A DNA stretch of 64,000 nucleotides from Aliiroseovarius sp. F20344 (GTDB lineage Bacteria > Pseudomonadota > Alphaproteobacteria > Rhodobacterales > Rhodobacteraceae): NCBI RefSeq assembly GCF_023016155.1, contig NZ_JALKBG010000005.1:1-64000 (forward strand), read 5' to 3'. The translations under genes and the position numbers were made by a program. Numbering within the stretch: the stretch's first letter is position 1; the number at the start of each line of letters is the position of its first letter. Below are positions 38,930 to 47,175 of this stretch, one piece after another. Under the pieces are notes generated by a model that worked only from the letters and a program-made list of their open reading frames with translations, was not told the origin of the DNA and searched no databases.

Positions 38930-39382
38930 ATGAGAATAGCTCTGTTCTCGGTTTTGATTGTGAGCTTGGCGATTGATCTTTCGCTTCACTTCTTCGACCC
39001 CGCGCCCGAAGCGTGGTCGTCAGACTTCACTCAAGAAAGCTATACCGAAATACGCACGAAACTAGGTCAACCGATCCATACCCATGGTTTATTGTATGGC
39101 GAAGGGGAGCTCACAGCGATTCCGCAGGACTGGGTGGGTGCGGTTGGTAAGACACCGATGTTCTTCTATGACGTTTGGGTCGCGGGATGGGAGGTGGGGG
39201 ACTTTTTGTTTTTCCCCAAGGTGCTGGCGGTCGAGTACTCGCGTTTTCTTGAGTATTGTAAGCACAATGACACGCCCAACCCTTGCGATGAAAAAAACAT
39301 TGTCACGAGGTTCAGGTGGTTTTGGATGCGGCCTGCTGACGCGGACAGGTACGAATATGGGGTCTCGGGTTTCAAGATCTAG
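38930..39382 (+). CDS. Hypothetical protein with N-terminal anchor, 150 aa
   Basis: The protein begins MRIALFSVLIVSLAIDLSLHF, an uncleaved signal anchor or short signal peptide, followed by an aromatic-rich domain (FFYDVWVAGWEVGDFLFFPK) that ends with FRWFWMRPADADRYEYG. No family is recognised. Codon use and AT content differ from the flanking genes, which suggests a gene of limited distribution. No ribosome-binding site is obvious before the ATG at 38930. Confidence 0.5.
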   Translation: MRIALFSVLIVSLAIDLSLHFFDPAPEAWSSDFTQESYTEIRTKLGQPIHTHGLLYGEGELTAIPQDWVGAVGKTPMFFYDVWVAGWEVGDFLFFPKVLAVEYSRFLEYCKHNDTPNPCDEKNIVTRFRWFWMRPADADRYEYGVSGFKI

Positions 39383-39489
39383 CTTCAATTGAGGTTGACT
39401 GGGCGGCTTTACACCCCGGTAAAAAATCTTCCGCGTGACTCCTCCTACCAATCCCCCCTATAGCTCCCTCACCCAACCTCGGAGCCCCA

Positions 39490-39996
39490 ATGCATTGCCC
39501 CCTCTGCGCCTCAGACGCGCCTCTTTCCTCCTTCCCCGTTCCCGGCGGACCCGCTGACGCCTCGGCAGATATCTGCGCCACATGCGCCGTTCAGATCGAA
39601 GGCACGCCGGACGAAAATCACTGGCGGGGGCTGGCGTCCTCGATGTGGTCCGAGGATGCGGCGGTGCAGGTGTTGTCGGTGCGGATGTTGAAGCGGTTGG
39701 AGGCGGCGTGGGCGCGGGATTTGCTGGATCAGGTCTATCTGGACGAAGATACGCAGGCGTGGGTCGACAATGTGGCCGCGGCCTCAAACCACAAGGACAG
39801 CAACGGGGTCACGCTGAATGCGGGGGATAACGTGGTGTTGATCAAGGATCTGCCGGTGAAGGGGGCTGGGTTCACGGCGAAGCGCGGGACGGCGGTGCGA
39901 GGGATCAGCCTTGTCGCGGACAATCCCGAGCATATCGAGGGCCGCGTGGAAGGTCAGCGCATTGTCATTCTGACGCAGTTTGTGAAGAAGAAGTAG
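39490..39996 (+). CDS. PhnA/YjdM family protein
   Basis: The 168-aa protein has an N-terminal zinc ribbon (CPLCASDAPLS at residues 3-6, then CATCAVQ) and a C-terminal PhnA domain with SNGVTLNAGDNVVLIKDLPVKG, KRGTAVRGI and IEGRVEGQRIVILTQFVKK (cited in part). Although family members are named for alkylphosphonate use, E. coli YjdM is not part of C-P lyase and the name is misleading. The middle section (about residues 40-100) is a helical insertion seen in longer proteobacterial forms. The role is unknown. Confidence 0.85.
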   Translation: MHCPLCASDAPLSSFPVPGGPADASADICATCAVQIEGTPDENHWRGLASSMWSEDAAVQVLSVRMLKRLEAAWARDLLDQVYLDEDTQAWVDNVAAASNHKDSNGVTLNAGDNVVLIKDLPVKGAGFTAKRGTAVRGISLVADNPEHIEGRVEGQRIVILTQFVKKK

Positions 39997-40042
39997 GCAG
40001 CCCGGGCCCCGTGGGCTATGCCGCCCGCGAAGGAGACCCACC

Positions 40043-40237
40043 ATGCGCGCACCGCTTTGGAAAATCGTCGCCACGTTCTACGGCATCATCGGTTCGACCG
40101 TCGCGTCGGTGCTGGTGGTGATCGCATTGGTGAACGGCGTATCCGGCTTGTGGCCCTTGCTGGGCGCTGCGGCGGTGGGCTTCGTAGTCGGCCTTCCGGT
40201 GAGTTACTATGTCGCGCGTGCGATGGCCGGCGATTGA
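40043..40237 (+). CDS. Small two-helix membrane protein, paralogue 1 (64 aa)
   Basis: Two hydrophobic helices (about residues 7-29 and 35-57) are joined by a short GLWPLLG turn, ending VGLPVSYYVARAMAGD. AAGGAG lies before the ATG. The next gene encodes a protein with the same length and plan. Such short proteins in Rhodobacterales are often mislabelled 'CTP synthetase'; there is no synthetase domain here. The function is unknown. Confidence 0.7.
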   Translation: MRAPLWKIVATFYGIIGSTVASVLVVIALVNGVSGLWPLLGAAAVGFVVGLPVSYYVARAMAGD

Positions 40238-40306
40238 TCCGGATCAAAGCGCCGTAAGTTGGACGGGCAGAATGTCCCCCTGCAAATATAATGCAAGGAG
40301 ATTAAC

Positions 40307-40486
40307 ATGTTACGTCTTGCTGCCGTGATTTACATCCTGTTGGGTGCCACTCTGGCCGGCATTTTCATGGTCGCCGCATTGACCATCGGACAGGACACAT
40401 TGCAGCCGATCCTGTGGTCAGCCATGGCTGGCTTCGTCGTCGCACTGCCCGTTTCGTGGTTCGTGGCCAAACAGATCAACAGCTGA
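40307..40486 (+). CDS. Small two-helix membrane protein, paralogue 2 (59 aa)
   Basis: This gene is easily missed because it is under 60 residues. It begins MLRLAAVIYILLGATLAGIF and ends ALPVSWFVAKQINS, closely echoing the GLPVSYYVAR ending of its neighbour. AAGGAG sits 7 bp before the ATG at 40307. The two proteins share two helices with a short turn and a conserved PVS-aromatic motif, so they are tandem paralogues, possibly partners in the membrane. The function is unknown. Confidence 0.75.
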   Translation: MLRLAAVIYILLGATLAGIFMVAALTIGQDTLQPILWSAMAGFVVALPVSWFVAKQINS

Positions 40487-40540
40487 CACGCGATTTCAGG
40501 TTGAAACTGCACCGCACGCGGGGGTAATGCTCTGGCGTGC

Positions 40541-40617
40541 GGTCCCTTAGCTCAACTGGATAGAGCAGCTGACTTCTAATCAGCAGGTTGAGGGTTCGAG
40601 TCCTTCAGGGATCGCCA
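40541..40617 (+). tRNA. tRNA-Arg (anticodon TCT)
   Basis: The 77-nt cloverleaf has the acceptor stem GGTCCCT / AGGGATC, the D-arm GCTC...GAGC, the anticodon stem GCTGA / TCAGC with loop CTTCTAA, and the T-arm with GGTTCGAGTCC. The anticodon TCT at 40575-40577 reads AGA (and AGG). The 3' CCA is encoded, with G as discriminator. Confidence 0.97.
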
Positions 40618-40708
40618 AGTTGCCAAGATATCTTCGAACGCTGCACCCAACTGTTCTCTTCCGTTAGGTGTGGGGGCACTGGGTTTCTTTTCTTCTGTGA
40701 CCCTTGAA

Positions 40709-40745
40709 CAAAAAAAGCCGCCGAGAAAACTCGGCGGCTTTGTGT
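40709..40745 (-). terminator. Intrinsic terminator of the AGCS symporter gene
   Basis: The 10-bp stem AGCCGCCGAG / CTCGGCGGCT has an AAAA loop (40716-40739). A run of A on the plus strand gives a run of T at the 3' end of the minus-strand transcript. It may also stop read-through from the tRNA side. Confidence 0.85.
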
Positions 40746-40776
40746 TCCAATCACTCGTTAAAGGGATGCAACTACA

Positions 40777-42321
40777 CTAGTGGAACTTTTTGATTTCGCC
40801 TGACTTGAGGCGCGACAGGTAACTGTCCAGTTCGCCTTTCACCACGGGCATCAGGAAGTACAGCGCTACGATGTTCACAACAGCCATGGCAAAGATCGCT
40901 GCGTCCGAGAAGTCGATTACTGGGCCAAGGTTGGCCGAGGCACCGATCACCACGAAGATGCAGAAGATGATCTTGAACACCAGTTCTTTGGTCTGTCCTT
41001 CGCCGAACAGGAAGGTCCAGGCCTTAAGGCCGTAGTAGGACCAGCTGATCATGGTCGAGAAGGCAAACAAGATTACCGCAATCGCCAGGATGTACTTGAA
41101 GAACGGAATGGCTGACGAGAATGCTGCAGATGTCAGCGCGACGCCTTTGTTGCCATCAACCGTTTGAATGGTCGATGCACCTTCGTCCAGCAGATACAGG
41201 CCTGTGTTCGGATCGCTGACCAACTGGCCAGTGATGATGATCACCAAAGCGGTCATCGTACAGATCACAACGGTGTCAATGAACGGCTCAAGCAAGGACA
41301 CGAAGCCCTCGGTGATGGGCTCTTTCGTACGAACTGCCGAGTGGGCGATCGCGGCCGAACCCACGCCTGCTTCGTTCGAGAATGCGGCCCGTTTGAAGCC
41401 CTGGATCAGGGCGCCGACCATGCCGCCAGCAACACCGGCTCCGGTAAAGGCACCAGAGAAGATTTCGCCAAACGCCCAACCGATCATGTTTGCGTTCATG
41501 ATCAGGATAACCAGTGCAGTCAGCACATAAAGCACGCCCATGAAAGGCACGACTTTCTCGGTTACTTTGGCGATGGATTTCAGACCACCAACGATCACTA
41601 AGAATACGATGATGGCAAAGATCAGACCAGTGATCCAACCCGGGAAGTCACCAACAACGTTTGCGATCTGAGCATGCGCTTGGTTGGCCTGGAACATGTT
41701 GCCGCCACCAAAGGCACCTAAGATACAGAAGACCGAGAATAGGACCGCCATGAAGCCGCCTGCTGGCAGACCACGTTCGGCAAAGCCTTTGGTCATGTAG
41801 TACATAGGGCCCCCGGATACGGTGCCGTCTTCGTACTCATTGCGGTACTTCACGCCCAGCGTACATTCGGTGAATTTCGACGCCATGCCCATGAGGCCAG
41901 CGAGGATCATCCAGAATGTTGCACCGGGTCCACCGATGCCTACCGCGACTGCAACGCCGGCAATGTTGCCAAGACCCACGGTGCCGGAAAGGGCGGTTGC
42001 AAGTGCTTGGAAGTGGCTAACCTCGCCCGCGTCATTGGGGTCGGAATAGTCACCTTTGACCAGCGAGATAGAGTGAGGGAAAGCCCGGAACTGGATAAAG
42101 CCGAAGTAAAGCGTAAATACAGTTGCGGCGATCACCAGCCACATCACGATCCACGGGAAGGAAGTTCCGGGGAACGGGCTGAAGATAAGTGTAACAAACC
42201 ATCCGGTCGCGCTTGCGAAGCCTTCATTGATGGTCTGGTCCAATGATTGTGCCATGGCTGGCGCAGATGCTGCCAACATGGCGGGTGCAGCGAGAGCTGC
42301 CGCCTTAATTTGATTGGTCAT
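40777..42321 (-). CDS. Sodium:amino acid symporter, AGCS family
   Basis: This 514-aa protein has about ten to eleven helices with AGCS signature segments: GTVGLGNIAGVAVAVGIGGPGATFWM (cited in part as GTVGLGNIAGVA), FTECTLGVKYR, SGGPMYYMTKG and AAFSNEAGVGSAAIAHSA. An N-terminal hydrophobic leader ending in APAMAQS resembles a signal sequence, as in other proteobacterial AGCS proteins. Family members carry alanine or glycine with sodium; the substrate here could differ given the adjacent methionine operon. It lies 16 bp after the usp gene, in one operon. The start is ATG 42321 (MTNQIKAAAL). Confidence 0.92.
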   Translation of the reverse strand: MTNQIKAAALAAPAMLAASAPAMAQSLDQTINEGFASATGWFVTLIFSPFPGTSFPWIVMWLVIAATVFTLYFGFIQFRAFPHSISLVKGDYSDPNDAGEVSHFQALATALSGTVGLGNIAGVAVAVGIGGPGATFWMILAGLMGMASKFTECTLGVKYRNEYEDGTVSGGPMYYMTKGFAERGLPAGGFMAVLFSVFCILGAFGGGNMFQANQAHAQIANVVGDFPGWITGLIFAIIVFLVIVGGLKSIAKVTEKVVPFMGVLYVLTALVILIMNANMIGWAFGEIFSGAFTGAGVAGGMVGALIQGFKRAAFSNEAGVGSAAIAHSAVRTKEPITEGFVSLLEPFIDTVVICTMTALVIIITGQLVSDPNTGLYLLDEGASTIQTVDGNKGVALTSAAFSSAIPFFKYILAIAVILFAFSTMISWSYYGLKAWTFLFGEGQTKELVFKIIFCIFVVIGASANLGPVIDFSDAAIFAMAVVNIVALYFLMPVVKGELDSYLSRLKSGEIKKFH

Positions 42322-42337
42322 GATGTTTCCTGTTCGC

Positions 42338-42772
42338 TTATGGCACAATGGTCACTGGCACCGGCGCTGCCTGCGCCAGGCTGATGGCCGCTGACCCGAA
42401 AACGCGGGATGAAAGGCCAGGTTCGCCATTGCGACCGATCACAATCTGATTGGCTCCGCATTCCCCGGCAATTTCTCCAAGGGTTGTTGCGATGTTTCCG
42501 TATTTCAGCGCCGTGTCGATCTGCAGCCCGCTGTCTTTCAGGCTTTCAACGGCTGGGGCAAGAATAGCAGCCTCAGCACGGGCCAATTCTTCACCGCGTC
42601 GCTTATGACGTTCTTCCAATTCAGTTGGTGTCAAAAACGAATATGGCGACCATTCCAGTACGTGAGCAACAACGATGCTGCCCCCCAGAGTTTTGGCCAG
42701 ATCCGTAGCGAATGCGAGCGCCGCATTGGCGCTGTCACTGCCGTCATAACCGACGACGATCTTATGGGACAT
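42338..42772 (-). CDS. Universal stress protein (UspA family)
   Basis: The 144-aa protein starts MSHKIVVGYDGSDSANAALA, with the UspA beta-1 strand, and has the ATP-binding pattern G-x2-G-x9-G-S as IGRNGEPGLSSRVFGSAA near residues 112-129. It is a single Usp domain. The gene is first in an operon with the AGCS symporter; Usp proteins next to transporters often bind ATP or adenylates and modulate transport, but this is inference. Confidence 0.92.
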   Translation of the reverse strand: MSHKIVVGYDGSDSANAALAFATDLAKTLGGSIVVAHVLEWSPYSFLTPTELEERHKRRGEELARAEAAILAPAVESLKDSGLQIDTALKYGNIATTLGEIAGECGANQIVIGRNGEPGLSSRVFGSAAISLAQAAPVPVTIVP

Positions 42773-42862
42773 GTTTCCCTCCCTTAGTTGTAGCGTCCGT
42801 TTCAGGACAGTTTCAGGTTAGCGCAACCAAGATAAGAAAGGTTCTTCCATTTCTTGATTTAC

Positions 42863-42915
42863 AGGAAAATTTCTGGAAATATTTCCATCTGAGCGCCTCA
42901 AAAGAGAAAATTTCC
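42863..42915. promoter_or_regulatory. GAAAWTTTC operator array between usp-agcS and an Lrp gene
   Basis: GAAAATTTC occurs at 42865 and 42906, and a 14-bp perfect palindrome TGGAAATATTTCCA at 42874-42887. A fourth copy, GGGAAAATTTCCC, is inside the Lrp gene at 43049-43061. The array fits multi-site binding by the divergent Lrp protein. Confidence 0.55.
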
Positions 42916-42916
42916 T

Positions 42917-43375
42917 ATGGACCAACTCGATATCCACATTCTTTCCATCCTTCAGAAGGACGGTCAGATATCGATGGCACGACTATCCGACAAGGTCGGC
43001 CTGTCGTTGTCTGCGTGCCATAGGCGCGTCAAACTGCTTGAGGCTGAGGGGAAAATTTCCCACTACGCTGCCCGTTTGAATCGCAAGTCCGTGGGGCTTG
43101 AAATACAAATTTTCATCGAGGTCAAACTGGTAAGTGCACGGCGGACCGATATTTCGGCATTTGAAGAGGCCATTTGCCAGATGCCTGAGGTTCTGGAATG
43201 CCATCTGATTTCGGGTGAATTTGACTATCTCATCCGGGTGGCCGCCCGAAATACCGAGGATTACGAAGCGCTTTATCGTGAGCGGTTGTCGCTAATCCCA
43301 TCGGTCGCGCAGATGAAGACCTTGCTGTGCCTTTCGACGGTGAAGGAATTCCGGGGGTTCCACCTGACAGCGTGA
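42917..43375 (+). CDS. Lrp/AsnC family regulator divergent from usp-agcS
   Basis: The 152-aa product has an N-terminal HTH (MDQLDIHILSILQKDGQ, then LSDKVGLSLSACHRRVKLLE) and a RAM domain with LEIQIFIEVKLV and VLECHLISGEFDYLIRV. The gene is preceded by repeated GAAAWTTTC elements and is divergent from the usp-symporter operon, so it is the likely local regulator. It is a different paralogue from the Lrp at 43413, which faces it tail to tail 37 bp away. Confidence 0.92.
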   Translation: MDQLDIHILSILQKDGQISMARLSDKVGLSLSACHRRVKLLEAEGKISHYAARLNRKSVGLEIQIFIEVKLVSARRTDISAFEEAICQMPEVLECHLISGEFDYLIRVAARNTEDYEALYRERLSLIPSVAQMKTLLCLSTVKEFRGFHLTA

Positions 43376-43412
43376 CAACCGTTTGGTGGGCGCAATCCTT
43401 GTGGGGCGGACA

Positions 43413-43871
43413 CTAAGACGCTGGCGGGAAGACCGCTGTCTTCTTGACCGTCCCGTAGACAAAGCTGGTGTCGATTGAAGCGATGCCTCCGATTGGGTGG
43501 ATCCGGGTGCGGATGAAATCCTCGTATGCGTTCAGGTCAGGCACCAGAACCCGAAGCTGATAGTCCATCGCGCCCGTCATCACGTGACATTCCAGAACTT
43601 CGTCAATCAGGCGGACGCGTTTTTCGAAATTCTGCACATCTGCTTCGTTATGTCGTTCAAGCCGAACACGCACGAAGACTGTGATGGACAGGCCGTAGGC
43701 AGCTGGATCCACTTCAGCGCTGTATCCTTGGATCACGCCATCGGCTTCCAGATTGCGCACTCTGCGCAGGCATGGCGAGGGCGACAGGTTCACTTCCTGT
43801 GCAAGATCTTGATTGGTCATACGGCCATCTTTTTGCAATGCGCGTATGATCTGCCTGTCTTTCGCGTCCAT
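43413..43871 (-). CDS. mdeR: Lrp family regulator of methionine catabolism (MdeR-like)
   Basis: The 152-aa protein has the Lrp HTH (DRQIIRALQKDGRM, then LAQEVNLSPSPCLRRVRNLE) and a RAM domain (ITVFVRVRLERH, VLECHVMTGAMDYQLRV). It is divergent from methionine gamma-lyase with 114 bp between the starts, where a long perfect palindrome lies. In Pseudomonas putida, MdeR is an Lrp-type activator of mdeAB that responds to methionine, and the arrangement here is the same. The symbol is given by analogy of context. Confidence 0.88.
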   Translation of the reverse strand: MDAKDRQIIRALQKDGRMTNQDLAQEVNLSPSPCLRRVRNLEADGVIQGYSAEVDPAAYGLSITVFVRVRLERHNEADVQNFEKRVRLIDEVLECHVMTGAMDYQLRVLVPDLNAYEDFIRTRIHPIGGIASIDTSFVYGTVKKTAVFPPAS

Positions 43872-43882
43872 CTCGGGTCCTC

Positions 43883-43903
43883 TATTGGCATATTATGCCA
43901 ATA
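43883..43903. promoter_or_regulatory. 21-bp perfect palindrome in the mdeR-mdeA intergenic region
   Basis: The arms TATTGGCATA / TATGCCAATA meet at a single central T. Additional TGGCATA and TTGGCAA half-sites follow at about 43916 and 43925. The palindrome lies 11 bp from the regulator start and 82 bp upstream of mdeA. It is the best candidate MdeR operator. Confidence 0.7.
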
Positions 43904-43985
43904 TTTTACTAAATGGTGGCATAGTTGGCAATTCATTGCTGCTCAAAGGGGTTCATTATGTCTCAAAATGAATCAGGAGCTTCCC

Positions 43986-45185
43986 ATGACCCAATCGCCA
44001 GGTTTCGCAACCCGTGCCATCCATCACGGCTATGACCCAAGATCCGAGCAGGGGGCACTGAATCCACCGATCTACATGACGTCGACCTTCACCTTTGAAA
44101 ATGCCGAGGCAGGTGGCGAGATGTTTGCCGGCGAACGCGAAGGACATTTCTATTCGCGGATCTCAAACCCGACGCTGGATCATCTGGAACAGCGCATTGC
44201 AAATCTTGAAGGTGGTGAAGCGGGGCTGTGTACTGCTTCGGGCATGGGCGCGATCACCTCGACCCTTTGGTCGTTTCTAAGCGCGGGCGATGAGGTGATC
44301 ATCGACAAAACGCTTTATGGCTGCACCTTTGCCTTTATGACCCATGGCTTGCCGCGCTTTGGGGTGAAGGTGAACTTGGTTGATTTGACGGACCCAGCCA
44401 ACTTGAGCGCGGCCATCAGCGACAAAACCAAGATCGTCTATTTCGAAACGCCTGCCAACCCGAACAACCGATTGATCGACATTGAAGCGATTTCCGCAAT
44501 CGCGCACCGCGCTGGGGCCAAGGTCATCGTTGATAATACTTATGCAACGCCAGTGCTGACCCGGCCGATTGAACATGGCGCGGATATCGTTGTGCATTCT
44601 GCGACCAAGTTTCTGGGCGGGCATGGTGATGTCATTGCCGGTCTTGTGGTCGGAAGCGAGGAAGACATCACTCAGATCCGTCTGGTCGGCCTGAAGGATA
44701 TGACCGGCGCGGTTATGTCGCCGATAACTGCCATGCTTCTGCTACGTGGGATCAAAACGCTTGAGCTGCGGGTCGCGCGACACAGTGAAAGCGCCATGAA
44801 AGTGGCACAAGCACTTGAGGCTCATCCCGCGGTGCTGAAGGTTTCCTATCCTGGGCTGGACAGCTTTGAGCAGCGCGAGCTTGCAGGACGGCAGATGTCT
44901 GCTTTCGGGGGTATGATCCCGTTTGAAGTGAAAGGCGGGAAGGCCGGAGGGATCGCGGTGATGAACCGTCTGAAACTGATCCAGCGCGCTGTCAGCCTTG
45001 GCGATGCGGAAAGCCTTATCCAACACCCTGCGTCCATGACGCATTCCACCTACACGCCTGAAGAACGCGCCGAACATGGCATCGCAGAAGGTCTGGTCCG
45101 CTTGTCTGTTGGATTGGAAGCCTCTGATGACATCATTGACGATCTTTATGCCGCGCTTGGTGCGCACAACGCACAGGCAGCCTGA
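43986..45185 (+). CDS. mdeA: L-methionine gamma-lyase
   Basis: The 399-aa PLP enzyme splits methionine into 2-oxobutyrate, methanethiol and ammonia. The PLP lysine is K208 in [14 protein letters not shown]. The substrate-site cysteine that marks methionine gamma-lyases is present (C113 in LYGCTFAF; C116 in the Pseudomonas enzyme), whereas cystathionine lyases have Gly there. SRISNPT and YFETPANPN are also typical. I chose the ATG at 43986 ([10 protein letters not shown]), with CAGGAG upstream; the frame open further 5' crosses the divergent regulator. It is first of four genes in the same direction. Confidence 0.93.
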   Translation: MTQSPGFATRAIHHGYDPRSEQGALNPPIYMTSTFTFENAEAGGEMFAGEREGHFYSRISNPTLDHLEQRIANLEGGEAGLCTASGMGAITSTLWSFLSAGDEVIIDKTLYGCTFAFMTHGLPRFGVKVNLVDLTDPANLSAAISDKTKIVYFETPANPNNRLIDIEAISAIAHRAGAKVIVDNTYATPVLTRPIEHGADIVVHSATKFLGGHGDVIAGLVVGSEEDITQIRLVGLKDMTGAVMSPITAMLLLRGIKTLELRVARHSESAMKVAQALEAHPAVLKVSYPGLDSFEQRELAGRQMSAFGGMIPFEVKGGKAGGIAVMNRLKLIQRAVSLGDAESLIQHPASMTHSTYTPEERAEHGIAEGLVRLSVGLEASDDIIDDLYAALGAHNAQAA

Positions 45186-45260
45186 TACAAGAAACAGGCG
45201 GACAGGCAGTGCGGGTTTTAGTCACGCCGTCATTCTTTTAGGGAGAAATCGGAGTTCACC

Positions 45261-46583
45261 ATGTCGAATAAGAATATTCTGGGCGATCCGTCCAGCATAG
45301 CACCCGACTATTTAAATGATGGCTGGCTGAACGAGCTGGGCCGCACCCGTGGTGCTGGTCCGTTTCTGGCCAATCACCCAGCACCGGGCAGAGGAATGTC
45401 CACGACTTGCGTTCATGCAGGTACCCATGACGATCCACGCACTGGTGCCGTTGGAACCCCGATTTATCAGGCGTCGACCTTTGTGCTGAATGACAATCAG
45501 TATCAGTCCGTCGAAGATGGGTTTGCACGTGACCGCTTCATTTACTCGCGTTATGGCAACCCGTCGCAATGGGCGGTGCAGGAAAAGCTGGCGGCGCTGG
45601 AAGGCGCTGAATCCGCGATCGTATTCAGCTCGGGCATGGCGGCCATTACCAGCACTGTGATGGCGTTGGTGGACAAGGGCGCGCATGTCGTGGCCTCAAG
45701 CGACCTGTATGGCGGCACGTTCAACCTGTTTAATCAGGAATTCCCGACATTCGGAATGTCCTGCACCATGGTCGATTCTTATGATTTTGATGCGATCGAA
45801 GCCGCCATTCAGCCCAATACTCAGCTGATGTATTTCGAAGCGATCACCAACCCGCTTCTGAAGGTGATCGACATTCCGCGGCTGGTTGAGATCGCGAAAC
45901 GTCGCAACGTGCGGCTGGTGGTAGACGCCACTTTTGCCCCGCCTGTCGCAATGCGCACGCTGGAGCATGGCGTTGATGTCGTGGTGCACTCAGCGTCGAA
46001 ATACCTGAACGGGCACAGTGACCTGATTGCCGGTGTTGCCGCTGGTCCGCGAAAGCTGATCGACATGATCTGGCCACGGTTGCTGAACTACGGTGGCTCG
46101 CTGGATCCGCATGCCTGTTTCCTGTTGGAGCGCGGGTTGAAAACGCTTGATGTACGCATGCGCGCCCACGAGGAAAGCGCAACCGCTTTGGCAAAGTTCC
46201 TAGAGACACATCCACGGGTGAAAAAGGTCTTCTACCCGTTCTTGGAAAGCCATCCTGACTATGACACGGCCAAACGGCTTTTGAAGAACGGGATGGGCAA
46301 TATCACCTTCGTCATTGAAGGCGGGGACAAGGCTGCACTGCGATTGGTGGATGCGTTGCGCATTCCGAAACAGGCCACCAGCCTAGGCGGTGTGGAAAGC
46401 TTGATCAGCCTGCCATTCAACACATCGCAAGCCACGTTCACCACCCGTCAGCGGGCCGATATCGGCATTGATCCCGGATGTGTACGCCTGTCTGTCGGCA
46501 TTGAGGATGCAGACGATCTTATCGCCGATTTTGACCGCGCATTTGCCACCATATACTCATCAAAGGAACCCGCCCATGCGTAA
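45261..46583 (+). CDS. Second trans-sulfuration family PLP enzyme (cystathionine beta-lyase-like)
   Basis: The 440-aa protein carries K247 in VVHSASKYLNGHSD, SRYGNPS and SSGMAAITST, so it is a complete Cys/Met metabolism PLP enzyme. The position equal to the methionine gamma-lyase cysteine is Gly (LYGGTFNLF), so it is not a duplicate of mdeA. It has about 48 extra N-terminal residues (MSNKNILGDPSSIAPDY and onwards) of unknown role. It may act on cystathionine, cysteine or homocysteine derivatives, or resynthesise thioethers from methanethiol. AGGGAG lies before the ATG. It overlaps osmC by 8 bp. Confidence 0.85.
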   Translation: MSNKNILGDPSSIAPDYLNDGWLNELGRTRGAGPFLANHPAPGRGMSTTCVHAGTHDDPRTGAVGTPIYQASTFVLNDNQYQSVEDGFARDRFIYSRYGNPSQWAVQEKLAALEGAESAIVFSSGMAAITSTVMALVDKGAHVVASSDLYGGTFNLFNQEFPTFGMSCTMVDSYDFDAIEAAIQPNTQLMYFEAITNPLLKVIDIPRLVEIAKRRNVRLVVDATFAPPVAMRTLEHGVDVVVHSASKYLNGHSDLIAGVAAGPRKLIDMIWPRLLNYGGSLDPHACFLLERGLKTLDVRMRAHEESATALAKFLETHPRVKKVFYPFLESHPDYDTAKRLLKNGMGNITFVIEGGDKAALRLVDALRIPKQATSLGGVESLISLPFNTSQATFTTRQRADIGIDPGCVRLSVGIEDADDLIADFDRAFATIYSSKEPAHA

Positions 46584-47127
46584 CAATATCCCTGTAGCCG
46601 CTCTTAGCGAATTCGTGAATGAAGTGGCCGACGTCCCCGAAGAGGCGTTGATGGACTATGGATTGGAAATCAAATGGGAAAGCGGCACCCGCTCGCGCAG
46701 CGAAACCAAACCGATGAAAGTTGGACCGCATCAGATCAGCCGCTCGTTCACCTGGAAATCGGATGAACCGCGCCAGTTGATGGGCAACAATCATGGGCCA
46801 AACCCGCAAGAACTTCTGCTGTCGGGGCTGGGGTCGTGCATGATGGTTAGCTTTGTGGCTGGTGCCACAGCTGCCGGTATTCAGCTGGAAACCGTGCGTA
46901 TTGATTTTGATGCCACGCTGGACCTGCGCGGATTTATGGGGTTGGGTACCAACAGCACCGTTGGATTTCCAGAAGTCAAATACCGCATCTACGTGACGGG
47001 CGACGGGACAGAAGAACAATTCGCCGAACTTCACCGCAAGTCGGTTTCACACAGCCCGAATGCCCAGACGATCATGAACCCCGTGCAGATGACGGGCGAG
47101 ATCATAAGCACCCAAATCGAAAGCTGA
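46576..47127 (+). CDS. OsmC family protein
   Basis: The 183-aa protein has the OsmC core: NPQELLLSGLGSCMMVSFVAGA with the first redox Cys, followed by the long helix. The position that carries the second Cys in Ohr/OsmC peroxidases reads SVSHSPNAQTI, so the resolving thiol is missing and a classical thiol-peroxidase cycle is doubtful. The N-terminal 25 residues form an extra helix. It starts inside the preceding gene (8-bp overlap), with AAAGGA upstream. In this operon it might bind or detoxify methanethiol or its disulfide; that is inference. Confidence 0.88.
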   Translation: MRNNIPVAALSEFVNEVADVPEEALMDYGLEIKWESGTRSRSETKPMKVGPHQISRSFTWKSDEPRQLMGNNHGPNPQELLLSGLGSCMMVSFVAGATAAGIQLETVRIDFDATLDLRGFMGLGTNSTVGFPEVKYRIYVTGDGTEEQFAELHRKSVSHSPNAQTIMNPVQMTGEIISTQIES

Positions 47128-47175
47128 CCGGCACGGTCCTGCCACGCCAAAACAGCTCTGCCAGAAAGTTCCAAT

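Noticed and set aside
39490-39996. Phosphonate degradation gene phnA
   Set aside because: The PhnA domain protein is not phosphonoacetate hydrolase or C-P lyase, and no phn genes are nearby.
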